IMG/VR virus record: IMGVR_UViG_3300013094_000053
Span: 1 to 58,414 of that record
DNA from: a virus
Direction: 5' to 3' (one strand)
DNA: 58,414 nucleotides
Shown: piece by piece, positions 24,511 to 34,341 of the stretch
Layout of the letters: each line of letters begins with the position of its first letter
Position numbering within the stretch: position 1 is the stretch's first letter
Position numbers and translations under genes: made by a program
The notes under the pieces: model-generated
Database searches by the model: none
Seen by the model: the letters and a program-made list of their open reading frames with translations, nothing else
Told to the model about the DNA's origin: nothing

Positions 24511-24975
24511 ATGACAGTATATGCTATACAGGCGGGAATACAAGTTTCTACTGATAATACTACATGGTATCCATTAACAGATCATAACCGTGATCCTATT
24601 CAAGTTGAAAATAGCCTAATTGAAGAATCTTCCCGTATGGCAAATGGTAAAATGCGTAAATATGTAATTGCCTCAAAGAGAACATTTACCGTAACTTGGA
24701 AAACATTGACATCTAGCACAAATGATACAGTTGATGGAAATTATTCATCAGCCTGGCTAAATGCTTTTTATTCACAAAATGTATTTAGTCCAATCTATAT
24801 TAAGTTTGTACATTCAGCATCATCTACGCCTTCGGTTGGAGATACCTCATTTTTGAGTTCTAAATTCACATCAGAAACAACTCAAGTTTTCATTACTAAG
24901 TTTGATATAACTACATCAAAGAGAAATGAATTCAGAGACCTAGTTGATATGACCATAGAATTTACGGAGGTATAA
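24511..24975 (+). CDS. Minor tail protein, tube- or distal-tail-like
   Basis: Product of 154 residues, starting right after the tape-measure stop. It is beta-rich (YAIQAGIQVSTDNTTWYPLT, RKYVIASKRTFTVTWKTL, EFRDLVDMTIEFTEV) and resembles small tube-like or distal-tail proteins that start the tail tip. The stop and next ATG overlap. Function assigned from position and fold pattern only. Confidence 0.55.
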   Translation: MTVYAIQAGIQVSTDNTTWYPLTDHNRDPIQVENSLIEESSRMANGKMRKYVIASKRTFTVTWKTLTSSTNDTVDGNYSSAWLNAFYSQNVFSPIYIKFVHSASSTPSVGDTSFLSSKFTSETTQVFITKFDITTSKRNEFRDLVDMTIEFTEV

Positions 24976-27900
24976 TGCTACTAAATACTGATAATACGTA
25001 TAGAGACATTTTTCTAAATGCTAAATCCGTAAATATGCTACCAGTGATTTCTGCTGAGTGGAATCAAAACCTCTTTAATCCGCCATATCTTATGGTAACT
25101 GGAGATGGAACAAAGTTTACTCCAACTACAACAAGTACAATATCTTCAGTTACAGGTGCTGCTGCACATCCAGTCTTTACTACAAATTCATTTGCTACAA
25201 CTACTGGAACATCAACGGCATCAGGATCTGTTTTATATACATGCACCACAAATGGCTCAAGTCCAACTTACAAGATAGTTACCTATATGATGACCAGTCA
25301 GGCATTACCAGTGCTTGTATCATCTTATGCAAAAGACAGCACAAATGTTTACACTGGGTCAACTCAAACAGAAATTAATAACTACGGTTGGACTAAAATA
25401 GAGACCTATATTGGCGGGGCTCCAACATCTGGAAACCTTACAACATTTTCATACAATATAGTGGCGACAACTTTAGACTCTTCAAGCGGAACTCCAACTA
25501 TATACTTTACGGTTCCAGAAGTTTACGTTTGTTCTTATTTTGATTATCAATATCATACCCTGTGGGACCCATACAGCGTTGTAACTAATTTTAGACCAGG
25601 AGAATCATATGTAACCACTGGAGACTATAAATATTCTCTTCAAGCTGATTTTAGAAAGATTAGTTCTCCATTATTGAACGGTTATGCTGGGACTACATAT
25701 TCTCCAGTAAGCTCTATTGTTCAGAACCCAAACCATATTTTAGCAACACAGTATGTACCACTTATTAAAAATGTGGTTCCAACAGATATCAATCCATATA
25801 AATATTTTGTTTCTGATACATCAAACACATCACTTACTGCTTTATACCAGACAGCAGTAAATACAAATAAGCTTGTATTTAAATTTAATACAATGGTTAC
25901 AATCCCAACCGTTCAAATTAAAGTTAATGGAACTGCAATAACTGTTGATGGAACATCAAGCATCACTGTACCATCAAACGGAGTATTGGTAATCTACTGG
26001 AATGGTTCTCAGTGGACTCAGAAGAAGTGGGGAGATCCAACAGGAACACCAGTAACTACAATGCCATACCTAGACCAAACAACTGGAGCATTGTCACTAT
26101 ATACATCTTTAACTAAGTTAACAGTAACGCAGCTTTCAAAAACTATAAATTCTGCTTTTACTACATCAAATACAACATTCGCCTCAGATGCAAATAGAAT
26201 GCATTTAATTGAAATGTCTCCAAGACTAGAAATTGATTTAAGTAATTTTGTAGAGGATGTAACGATAACCAAAGCCCTTGACAGCAAGAGCACAGTTATC
26301 CCGCTATCAACAATTAATCCTGATGACCTATTGACTACTTTGTCTGGAATTCCAGCATTTAATGGCTCTTCCGTTATACCAGTATTATCAAATCAAAGTA
26401 ATAAATCAACAAGTATCCTGGCAAATATGTTGAGAAAAAATATTAAAATTTATTCAAGTTTTAATTTAATTTCATATACAACAACAACTACAACGACAGT
26501 TAACACTTATATTCCAGGCGGGATTTATTATGTTGACACCTGGGACGAAACAGATATTAAAGAAATTAAAGTTCAATGCTATGATATAACTAGATATCTA
26601 CAAACAGTTCCTGTTGCGGATTATGTAGCAAACCTAAAGGGTGTACTAGATATTGTCAGCAATATACTTGATCTTACTGGATTTACAGATTATGATTATG
26701 ATTCATTGTATAAAGTTTGCAACGATCCATTGATTCCAATGGAGTTATCTTACTTCTATTGCAACTCAAAAGACACCACTCTCGTAGCTGCGTTAAATTC
26801 AATATTCTTGGCGTACCAAATTGGTTGCTTTATTGATGAATACGGAGTCATGAGATTCTTAAGCTTATCTAATATCATTAATAATGCTAACTTAGTCAAT
26901 CTTGGTATAAACCAATCTGTTATGTCTATAGATGATAACAACATTGTGATGGAGGGATATGGTGTTACAAACTCATCTAAAGTTGGTATGATATCAATAA
27001 GATATCAAAGTCCAAAGATCCTACAATCCCTAGCCCTTCAAAATGCCACAGATCCAGCTATTAAAAATACAGCTTCATTTATTTATACCACATCTAATGA
27101 CGTAGTATGGCAACAAGGAAATACTGATTCTGTAGGATTTAACTATCTTGCTTCAAGCATGGCGGAAACAGATTCAAGCTTTCAGCTATACCAAAGAGAT
27201 CTATTAAATCAATTCCACACATACTCTCTAAATAATAATGGATATTCCGTGATAGAAGATGAGATAGTTTCATTCGAGTATAAGCAATATCTTATTTCAA
27301 ATTCAAGTGGATATGTTTATGCAAATGTTAAGAATGATATTGAATTGCAAGCAGAGATAAATAAATTTATTAAAAAATATCAGTCTTCGCTGACTACATC
27401 TGATGGAACAACTAAGGGTGACTACAATGTTACTATTGTACCTCAAAATAAAATCACAAATGTTCAAAGAGGTCTTTTTGGAACTACGCCAGTTGCACAC
27501 AACATCATAACTTCTCTAGCATCAAAGAACCTTTCTTCTGGAGGATCTGGAACAGCAAGTATCTCTACAATAGGTGCGGGTAGCCCAAATCAAATTGAAG
27601 TTGTTGGAATGATACCAAGCGGTTCATCTAAAGTAACGCTGTATCCTACATCTGCTAGGGATATTGGATACAAAACATATTCTATTAAATTTGGTTTGAA
27701 TACTCAAGATAGAAGTGCAGCTGGTCTGTTCTTTAATGCATCTGGTGGCAATGGATCTAGCGGGTATTTTGTTGAATTGGTTCAAGTAAATACTTATACT
27801 CCAGAAACAACTACTATGAGTAATAACTATAATTATTATATGATTATTTATAACTCATCTGGCGTGTTATATTGGGCAAACGTGACTGGTGAAGTCAATG

Positions 27901-29093
27901 CTGTATTAAATAATTTTGCAAAAGTTTTAGTTAAACAAACCAATAGTACTGGGGTGTATAGTTACACGGCATCTGTTGATGAGGCGTTCCACTTAAGAGT
28001 AAGCCATTACACAAGTGATGGAACTGACGGCGAGGCTGGAACAGCCTCTGTACCACAAGAAGTATTCTCAGTATTCTTGAACAATGTTGAGATAACTGGC
28101 TGGGAACAGCCAACTGCTAATTCAGTGGTGGGAATTCAGGGTTGGACAGCAATGAATATGAACACCGCCAGCCAAAGAAGACAACGCCCTTACATACCAA
28201 CATCTAATTTTTCAACTGGAACATATTTTGGTGGGTATATGTCTAATTCACCACAGACTATTACAAATATTTCATATGTAACTCCAGTCACTGTAAGTGC
28301 AACCACTGGTTCAATTAGAGAGATATATGCTACAGTAAGACCATTACTTGACAAGAGTGTAAATTATTGGTATCAAACTAAAGAATTCTTAAATGGAATG
28401 ATTCAGGGTCAGAACATATTTAAAAATTCTACAAGCTATATGATGCAAACAACACCATCAGTAACTGGAATTAATTCTTATGATATTCAATATACAACTC
28501 CAGCAGCTACATCAGTTGACATTCTCCCAGTAGAGTATAACTGGTACTACTACCCTGGAAATACTGCAACTGATCAACAATATTTACAACTTCAGGTTAT
28601 GGATGAATATTCAGCTTCATACTCAAGTGTAATCAATACTGGTTTTAGAGGTAAATTTGCCATTGCTAACAACTCTCCACAAATGGTATATTTGACTAAG
28701 CAATCTGATGACCTAAATCAATTTACAGTTACATTAAACGTATGGACACATGACATTGTTGCCGTCTCGGATGTTTCCCTTTTGGAACGTGTAATAGACC
28801 CAGGAAACACTACTGAGGTAGCACAGGTTGACACACAATGGATTCAATCTGAAACTGCTGCAAATAGAATGATGGGGGTCATCTCAAATGCTATTGATGG
28901 ATTCTCAAAAGACACCAGCCTCACAATATTTGGAAATCCTTTAATCCAGGTGGGGGATATAATAACCCTTACATACCACCTTGTAGGATTAAATGCTCAA
29001 CAATATGTAGTACAATCGGTAAAGCATTCCTTCCAGAATGGCCTTCAAACTGACCTAGTGCTAAATATGGTGGGCAACGGAACATCCTATTAA
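24975..29093 (+). CDS. Large minor tail protein (tail hub/tip)
   Basis: Product of 1372 residues. The first 230 residues contain a carbohydrate-binding-like insertion rich in Thr/Ser. The region PRLEIDLSNFVEDVTITKAL to about residue 780 (including VQCYDITRYLQTVPVADYVA and LNSIFLAYQIGCFIDEYGVM) resembles the hub fold of actinophage minor tail proteins. A concanavalin-like insert follows (SIKFGLNTQDRSAAGLFFNA). The C-terminal segment LTIFGNPLIQVGDIITLTYH recurs in hub proteins. Position two genes after the tape measure fits the central tail-tip protein. No catalytic motif seen. Confidence 0.7.
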   Translation: MLLNTDNTYRDIFLNAKSVNMLPVISAEWNQNLFNPPYLMVTGDGTKFTPTTTSTISSVTGAAAHPVFTTNSFATTTGTSTASGSVLYTCTTNGSSPTYKIVTYMMTSQALPVLVSSYAKDSTNVYTGSTQTEINNYGWTKIETYIGGAPTSGNLTTFSYNIVATTLDSSSGTPTIYFTVPEVYVCSYFDYQYHTLWDPYSVVTNFRPGESYVTTGDYKYSLQADFRKISSPLLNGYAGTTYSPVSSIVQNPNHILATQYVPLIKNVVPTDINPYKYFVSDTSNTSLTALYQTAVNTNKLVFKFNTMVTIPTVQIKVNGTAITVDGTSSITVPSNGVLVIYWNGSQWTQKKWGDPTGTPVTTMPYLDQTTGALSLYTSLTKLTVTQLSKTINSAFTTSNTTFASDANRMHLIEMSPRLEIDLSNFVEDVTITKALDSKSTVIPLSTINPDDLLTTLSGIPAFNGSSVIPVLSNQSNKSTSILANMLRKNIKIYSSFNLISYTTTTTTTVNTYIPGGIYYVDTWDETDIKEIKVQCYDITRYLQTVPVADYVANLKGVLDIVSNILDLTGFTDYDYDSLYKVCNDPLIPMELSYFYCNSKDTTLVAALNSIFLAYQIGCFIDEYGVMRFLSLSNIINNANLVNLGINQSVMSIDDNNIVMEGYGVTNSSKVGMISIRYQSPKILQSLALQNATDPAIKNTASFIYTTSNDVVWQQGNTDSVGFNYLASSMAETDSSFQLYQRDLLNQFHTYSLNNNGYSVIEDEIVSFEYKQYLISNSSGYVYANVKNDIELQAEINKFIKKYQSSLTTSDGTTKGDYNVTIVPQNKITNVQRGLFGTTPVAHNIITSLASKNLSSGGSGTASISTIGAGSPNQIEVVGMIPSGSSKVTLYPTSARDIGYKTYSIKFGLNTQDRSAAGLFFNASGGNGSSGYFVELVQVNTYTPETTTMSNNYNYYMIIYNSSGVLYWANVTGEVNAVLNNFAKVLVKQTNSTGVYSYTASVDEAFHLRVSHYTSDGTDGEAGTASVPQEVFSVFLNNVEITGWEQPTANSVVGIQGWTAMNMNTASQRRQRPYIPTSNFSTGTYFGGYMSNSPQTITNISYVTPVTVSATTGSIREIYATVRPLLDKSVNYWYQTKEFLNGMIQGQNIFKNSTSYMMQTTPSVTGINSYDIQYTTPAATSVDILPVEYNWYYYPGNTATDQQYLQLQVMDEYSASYSSVINTGFRGKFAIANNSPQMVYLTKQSDDLNQFTVTLNVWTHDIVAVSDVSLLERVIDPGNTTEVAQVDTQWIQSETAANRMMGVISNAIDGFSKDTSLTIFGNPLIQVGDIITLTYHLVGLNAQQYVVQSVKHSFQNGLQTDLVLNMVGNGTSY

Positions 29094-29103
29094 AATACAA
29101 TAA

Positions 29104-29112
29104 TGGTATAAT
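29104..29112 (+). promoter_or_regulatory. Extended -10 promoter for fibre operon
   Basis: TGGTATAAT in the 48-base gap after the hub gene; the ATG at 29142 follows with AAGGAG as ribosome-binding site. Confidence 0.6.
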
Positions 29113-29141
29113 TATCTATAGCTGCATAAATAAGGAGAAAA

Positions 29142-29726
29142 ATGGGATATATTAAGATATCGGATCCAAATATTATAGATTTGGCTGCATGGCACCAGGT
29201 TATCAATGTTGTAAATCAACATTCAGATAGCCTAAATTCATTGACAAATAATTTTGGACTCGCTAATGCTACCCCAAGCTTCTCTGGAGAAAACACATCA
29301 GTCGTGTATGACTTGTCATCACAGCAAATTGTATATGGTAGAGCAAAGGCCTACTATACAAGTGGAGGATCAACTAATACACCAAACACTATCGGTGGTG
29401 GCGGAGCCACTACAGCAGCTTCAATTCAATATTTTTATAACAGCGTAACATTTGCTAATAGTAGCAATTCAATCCCATCATTTACAACTACACCATTTAT
29501 ATTTGCAACACTGCACACTGGAGACACTTCTGGTGCAGTTTCTACATCAAACTCTGATGCCATAGTTACTATTTATAATCCTACTCAAACAGGATTTAAC
29601 TACAGAATTGTTAGAGCAGCAGCCTATACAATAGGACTTGCAGCAACAACATCTACAAATAAGAACACTGCAAATATAAGTGGAGCGATTTATATCAACT
29701 GGGTAGCAATAGGCCCAAGAGGATAA
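29142..29726 (+). CDS. Minor tail protein with beta-sandwich end
   Basis: Product of 194 residues. The helical start (IIDLAAWHQVINVVNQHSDS) is typical of a trimeric attachment helix on tail proteins. After a Gly-rich linker, the C-terminal domain (FYNSVTFANSS, FIFATLHTGDTSG, AIYINWVAIGPRG) is beta-rich and similar in layout to short lectin-like domains at phage fibre ends. Followed closely by the next tail gene. Confidence 0.6.
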   Translation: MGYIKISDPNIIDLAAWHQVINVVNQHSDSLNSLTNNFGLANATPSFSGENTSVVYDLSSQQIVYGRAKAYYTSGGSTNTPNTIGGGGATTAASIQYFYNSVTFANSSNSIPSFTTTPFIFATLHTGDTSGAVSTSNSDAIVTIYNPTQTGFNYRIVRAAAYTIGLAATTSTNKNTANISGAIYINWVAIGPRG

Positions 29727-29741
29727 ATTAGGGGGTAGTTA

Positions 29742-32700
29742 ATGATAGATGGTGGTCAAGAAGCCATATACATCTCTTCAAATAGGGTCGCAAAGCGACA
29801 GACTATTCCTATTGACTCTTCTGATTTAAGATTAAGAAAAAATAAAAAGGGTATAACAAGAGCTAGAATTGGTGCAGACATTGAAGTCATTGGAAGCACA
29901 ACTAACGCATTGGCATTTGGTCCAGGCGGATTGGCTGTTACGGCTGGTGGAACTATTCCAGATCAAGGTTCTACAACGCCAGCTCCAACAGATACATTTA
30001 TTCCACCATGGGATTTTTTCACAGATCCAAATTCACCATCTGGAATTCCTAAGTTTGTCAACCTTGGAAGTGTAGAGAATATCGTCTTTACTTGGGGAAC
30101 ATATTCAGGTGGAACATTTACCCCAGGTTCTGGTGACGATTTAAAATTTGAATTTGATTTTGATTTCAGTGCTGGATATAATTCGACTGCAACAAATGCT
30201 GCAGTTCATGCTACATCAAGTTCTACAACAGGCAGTGTTGTTGGGTATAGCCCCCAGGGAGTATTCCCCTTAGTAACAGGCACTGGTGTTGTTCACCAAA
30301 CATTTTATTTTACAAAAGCAATTAATACCCAGACAATGGGATTCTTTTGTACATCATTCACAAGCTTTTGTGTTTATGTAACAGATAATACGAATGTGAA
30401 TCTAGGCACAGAATTATGTGCGGTGCCACCAGGGTATACCATTGATCTATTGCCACCAACATTTTCATTAAATCCAATTCCTGGAGGTTATTCTGTCACC
30501 TGGAATATAAATACAAAAAGTGGTGCAACAGTATCAAATCAGCTCACAGCAATTGATATCTGGGAAGAAGAATCAAATACTCTTCCAACAGATCCAAATA
30601 CAAATTTGACGGGATGGAATAGAGTTTATTTGGGTACAGTAAGCCCAATATCAATTATAGTTACCGATACCGCAAAGAGATATGTAAACGCAAGACTGTC
30701 TTCAACATCAGGAGTATATACTGATTTTGCAACACCATCTCAGCCAATTGTTCCAGGAACAGTAACAAACGTAAACGTAACCCCACCAAGCAACCTATCA
30801 ACTGCTACTGCAGTTTGGTCGGGAGATTCCATTGTAGTTTCTTATGCCCCTCCACTTGAAACTGTTAATATAACTAATGCTGTAACATCTTCTGATCCAT
30901 CAGGTAAAACTAGAATTACGTATACCACAGATCAAACAGCACTTGATTTTGTTGTTGGAGAAGGTGTAATAGTTTCAGGAATAACGCCATCAGGTCTAAA
31001 TGCACAAGCATTAATTGATACTGTAAGTGCAACACAATTTTCAGTATTGGTAGCTTCAGCAACTGGAACATATTCAACTGGTGGAACAGCTCAGTCAACA
31101 AAAAATGCGGGAAAGAAATTTACAGTAGTTTTAGCTGAAACTGTAACTGGAAATAATCATACAGGATCATTTAATTTATTCCCAACATATTTAAATACTT
31201 CAACAAATACTGTTACATTTTCTCAAACAGGAACAGTTTCATCTGCAGACTTATATTCTCAATTTGGAGCATATTATTCTTCATTTAGCGGTGTAGTTTA
31301 TAGCGTTGACGCACAGGGAAATCAGAGCAGTGGAAAGAGTTTCACCTTAGCAACAAGAGGCAATCCTTTATCTGGAACTACTCCAAGCCCAACTGTTACC
31401 AATATTTCTGACGGATATCAAATTAACCTTGCTGGTGTACCAGTATCAGTTGACCACATTGAAGTTTATGAGTTTTTTATAAATCCAAGTTCTTTGCCAA
31501 CAAGCCTACCAGATTACATAAATGCAACATATGTTTCTGGCGGAGCAGCGGGCACAAATACAGTTACACTAAGTACATTTGTTGATCCATCTGGAGCATC
31601 TGTAGTTCCAACAGCATGTATTGGATATGCTTTTACTGGAACAAATGTGCCAGTAAATACATTTGTTTCTAATATTACTACATCAGGAGCTAACTATGTG
31701 CTAACACTATCAACATATAATACCTCTGGAACTTTAGTTGCATCAAACTTTTTAACAGGCGGAGCTTCTGGTTCGTACATAATGAATGGCCTTGTGGCAT
31801 CTGGTACATCTCCATTGGTAGTATTGTCAACAAACTTTGTTGCAAGATGGATCGTAACTTATTATTATGATAAGTTTGGCAATAGATCTCTTCCTTCTGC
31901 AGCTACTCCAGTACAACCTCAAAACCCAACGACATCTCAAATTTCTAGTGCAATATCTGTTACTTCAACAGGTTCTATTTATCTAGGATCAAGTAACACT
32001 TCTGTTCCCAATATTATCTTGGGTACAAATGGCGGAAACGCAGGATTATTTATTTGGGGTAATGGAGATGGAGCAACAACTGCATCTACACCATCAACAC
32101 AAATTTTAGGTAATACCACAAGTGGTGGACCAACATTTATAACAAAAAATGCAAATATTGCAGACTGGGTTATTAGCCCTAATAAAATTGAAAATACTTT
32201 AAATGGATTAAGTGGCAATACATATACTGGATTATCTGGAACTGGTACATATGCATTTTGGGCTGGAGCAAGTGCTACAAGTTCAACTGGCCCTACTGCA
32301 GACAGTCAAGCATTATTCTGGGTTAAAAAAGATGGTACTGTAAAGTCAAATCAGATAAGTATATCTGGTTCAAGTAGCCTTGATATTGGTTCTGCTGCCC
32401 CAATTGTAGCAACTACATATGGATCAGTTATTGCATCTGGCTCTACAACTATAACTTTATCTGCAGCCAATGCTAATATAATTAATGGAATGTATGTTGT
32501 ATATGCTGGTATTCCTGGCGGGACAACAATAACAAGTGGTGGCGGAACAGCAACATTAACAATATCAAATCCTACATTTGCTGCAATTCCTGCGGGAACT
32601 TCAATAACATTTGTATCTGCTACATCAGGAGCACATATACTCACAGATGGCTCTGTGTATGCCTCTAATGCATATATTAGAGGTCAGGTAAATGCTACAT

Positions 32701-34340
32701 CAGGTTCATTTACAGGTAATTTGCAAATTGGTTCTGGTGGTTCAATATATTCTGGTACATTGACTACTGGCGGAGCTTTAAGTGGTGCGGGATTCATATT
32801 AAACTCAACAGCACTTTTATTTAATAGTGCTATTGGTACTGTAACATCTATAAGTGGATCAACTGGACAATTGACAACTACATCTGCAAGTATTGGTGGA
32901 TGGTCAGTAAATTCAACTCAAATTTCTAAAACTTCCACAGGTGGAGGTGTGTACCTAGACTCTGGGACAATCTATGGAACATATACGACTCCAACATCAC
33001 AATATGTATTGTCTGGAGATGGAAACTATTCTTCTGGGCATCTTGTGCCACCAACAACATTGAATTCTACAAATGCTAAAACAACACCACTTTTATGGTC
33101 AGGTAACGTAACCCAGCAAAATATAAGTGCAACTGGAATTACTACATATGCAAACTTCTACGTAACTGCAGATGGAACAATGAATGCTAAAAATGCAGTA
33201 ATAAATGGTGGAACAATTAAATCGGTAGGCACATTAGGAACTGTAACCCTTGATGGTGTTCATGATCTTATAACTTTGAAATCAGCAAGCGGTAGCAGAA
33301 CAGCATATATATTCCCAAGAGCAGTTACAAGCGGAACTACAACAACAGATACTGGTTTTTATTTAACTGTTGATAGTGGTGGAATAGTTCCATTAAATTC
33401 AGACTATACGGTAAACTTATCCTCTACTAGCGGAATTAATGCAATCCCATTCCTAGGTATTGGTCCAACGATAAATGCTTATGGGACTGTCATGGATGGA
33501 ATTGGTCTTTATGCTAAGAATTCGTGGCTTAACGTTACAACATCAAATGGAATTGGCCTGTGGACTGGAGATGGTACTAACCTAAAGACAGGTATGGTTT
33601 TAAATAATCATATCATTGCTCTAGGTTATAATGGCGGAACTGCTGCAATTAACCCATCTTCATATTTAACTGGAACGTCAAATACTACAATTCCAGCATC
33701 TGCTCCTATTAATACTATCCAAGCAGATGCAAGCAAAATTCTTATAACTGCTGCAAATGGAGCTACGCCAGTACAGCTACAAGTTGTTGGTACAGGTGAA
33801 AGCAATGGAACATTTACTACCACTGCAGGAATCCATATGCTGGCAGGTGCTTCTCGTGGAGATTTTACTACAACTGGTATAAGTTTATATTCAGGTTCAT
33901 CTACTACAAATGGAATTATAACTTTGAGTAGCACTGGTGTTGTATTGCAATCAGGACCTCAGAGATCTGCAGGTGGTGATCAAGGAACCGTAATTGGTTA
34001 TACAGCTCCAGCAAACATATCTTTGTCTAATACCGAAAACACTGTTGTTATAACAGGTATAAAAAGTTTAGTGGGATATTCATATAGTATGGCAACCCCA
34101 TCTTCCCCTGCACCTGTGTCTGTATTGACTGGAAGCAATGGAGCGGGACCAACAAACTACATGAGTGTGCCCCCACTTGGATCATATCCAAGACAAAGAA
34201 TGGTTATAGAAGACCCAGGAACTGGTCAATTAGTACTAGGATTAGCTATTTATTATAGCGATAACTCTGCAGGTGGAGCTGCAGCACCTTCATCTGGCAG
34301 TTCAAACGGTGCAACTGGAGATTTGTGGGTAGTATACTAA
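29742..34340 (+). CDS. Large tail fibre/receptor-binding protein
   Basis: Product of 1532 residues, preceded by GGGGGTAGTT. The N-terminal 70 residues (KRQTIPIDSSDLRLRKNKKG) look like a virion-attachment part. Several beta domains of FN3 type follow (near 240-340, 345-540 and 550-720). The second half is a long Ser/Thr/Gly beta-repeat shaft with the module NANIADWVISPNKIENT, found in tail fibres, repeated in weaker form near 1050 (SIGGWSVNSTQIS). The last 100 residues are a Ser/Gly-rich tip. It is probably a host-contacting fibre; no hydrolase motif seen. Confidence 0.75.
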   Translation: MIDGGQEAIYISSNRVAKRQTIPIDSSDLRLRKNKKGITRARIGADIEVIGSTTNALAFGPGGLAVTAGGTIPDQGSTTPAPTDTFIPPWDFFTDPNSPSGIPKFVNLGSVENIVFTWGTYSGGTFTPGSGDDLKFEFDFDFSAGYNSTATNAAVHATSSSTTGSVVGYSPQGVFPLVTGTGVVHQTFYFTKAINTQTMGFFCTSFTSFCVYVTDNTNVNLGTELCAVPPGYTIDLLPPTFSLNPIPGGYSVTWNINTKSGATVSNQLTAIDIWEEESNTLPTDPNTNLTGWNRVYLGTVSPISIIVTDTAKRYVNARLSSTSGVYTDFATPSQPIVPGTVTNVNVTPPSNLSTATAVWSGDSIVVSYAPPLETVNITNAVTSSDPSGKTRITYTTDQTALDFVVGEGVIVSGITPSGLNAQALIDTVSATQFSVLVASATGTYSTGGTAQSTKNAGKKFTVVLAETVTGNNHTGSFNLFPTYLNTSTNTVTFSQTGTVSSADLYSQFGAYYSSFSGVVYSVDAQGNQSSGKSFTLATRGNPLSGTTPSPTVTNISDGYQINLAGVPVSVDHIEVYEFFINPSSLPTSLPDYINATYVSGGAAGTNTVTLSTFVDPSGASVVPTACIGYAFTGTNVPVNTFVSNITTSGANYVLTLSTYNTSGTLVASNFLTGGASGSYIMNGLVASGTSPLVVLSTNFVARWIVTYYYDKFGNRSLPSAATPVQPQNPTTSQISSAISVTSTGSIYLGSSNTSVPNIILGTNGGNAGLFIWGNGDGATTASTPSTQILGNTTSGGPTFITKNANIADWVISPNKIENTLNGLSGNTYTGLSGTGTYAFWAGASATSSTGPTADSQALFWVKKDGTVKSNQISISGSSSLDIGSAAPIVATTYGSVIASGSTTITLSAANANIINGMYVVYAGIPGGTTITSGGGTATLTISNPTFAAIPAGTSITFVSATSGAHILTDGSVYASNAYIRGQVNATSGSFTGNLQIGSGGSIYSGTLTTGGALSGAGFILNSTALLFNSAIGTVTSISGSTGQLTTTSASIGGWSVNSTQISKTSTGGGVYLDSGTIYGTYTTPTSQYVLSGDGNYSSGHLVPPTTLNSTNAKTTPLLWSGNVTQQNISATGITTYANFYVTADGTMNAKNAVINGGTIKSVGTLGTVTLDGVHDLITLKSASGSRTAYIFPRAVTSGTTTTDTGFYLTVDSGGIVPLNSDYTVNLSSTSGINAIPFLGIGPTINAYGTVMDGIGLYAKNSWLNVTTSNGIGLWTGDGTNLKTGMVLNNHIIALGYNGGTAAINPSSYLTGTSNTTIPASAPINTIQADASKILITAANGATPVQLQVVGTGESNGTFTTTAGIHMLAGASRGDFTTTGISLYSGSSTTNGIITLSSTGVVLQSGPQRSAGGDQGTVIGYTAPANISLSNTENTVVITGIKSLVGYSYSMATPSSPAPVSVLTGSNGAGPTNYMSVPPLGSYPRQRMVIEDPGTGQLVLGLAIYYSDNSAGGAAAPSSGSSNGATGDLWVVY

Positions 34341-34341
34341 A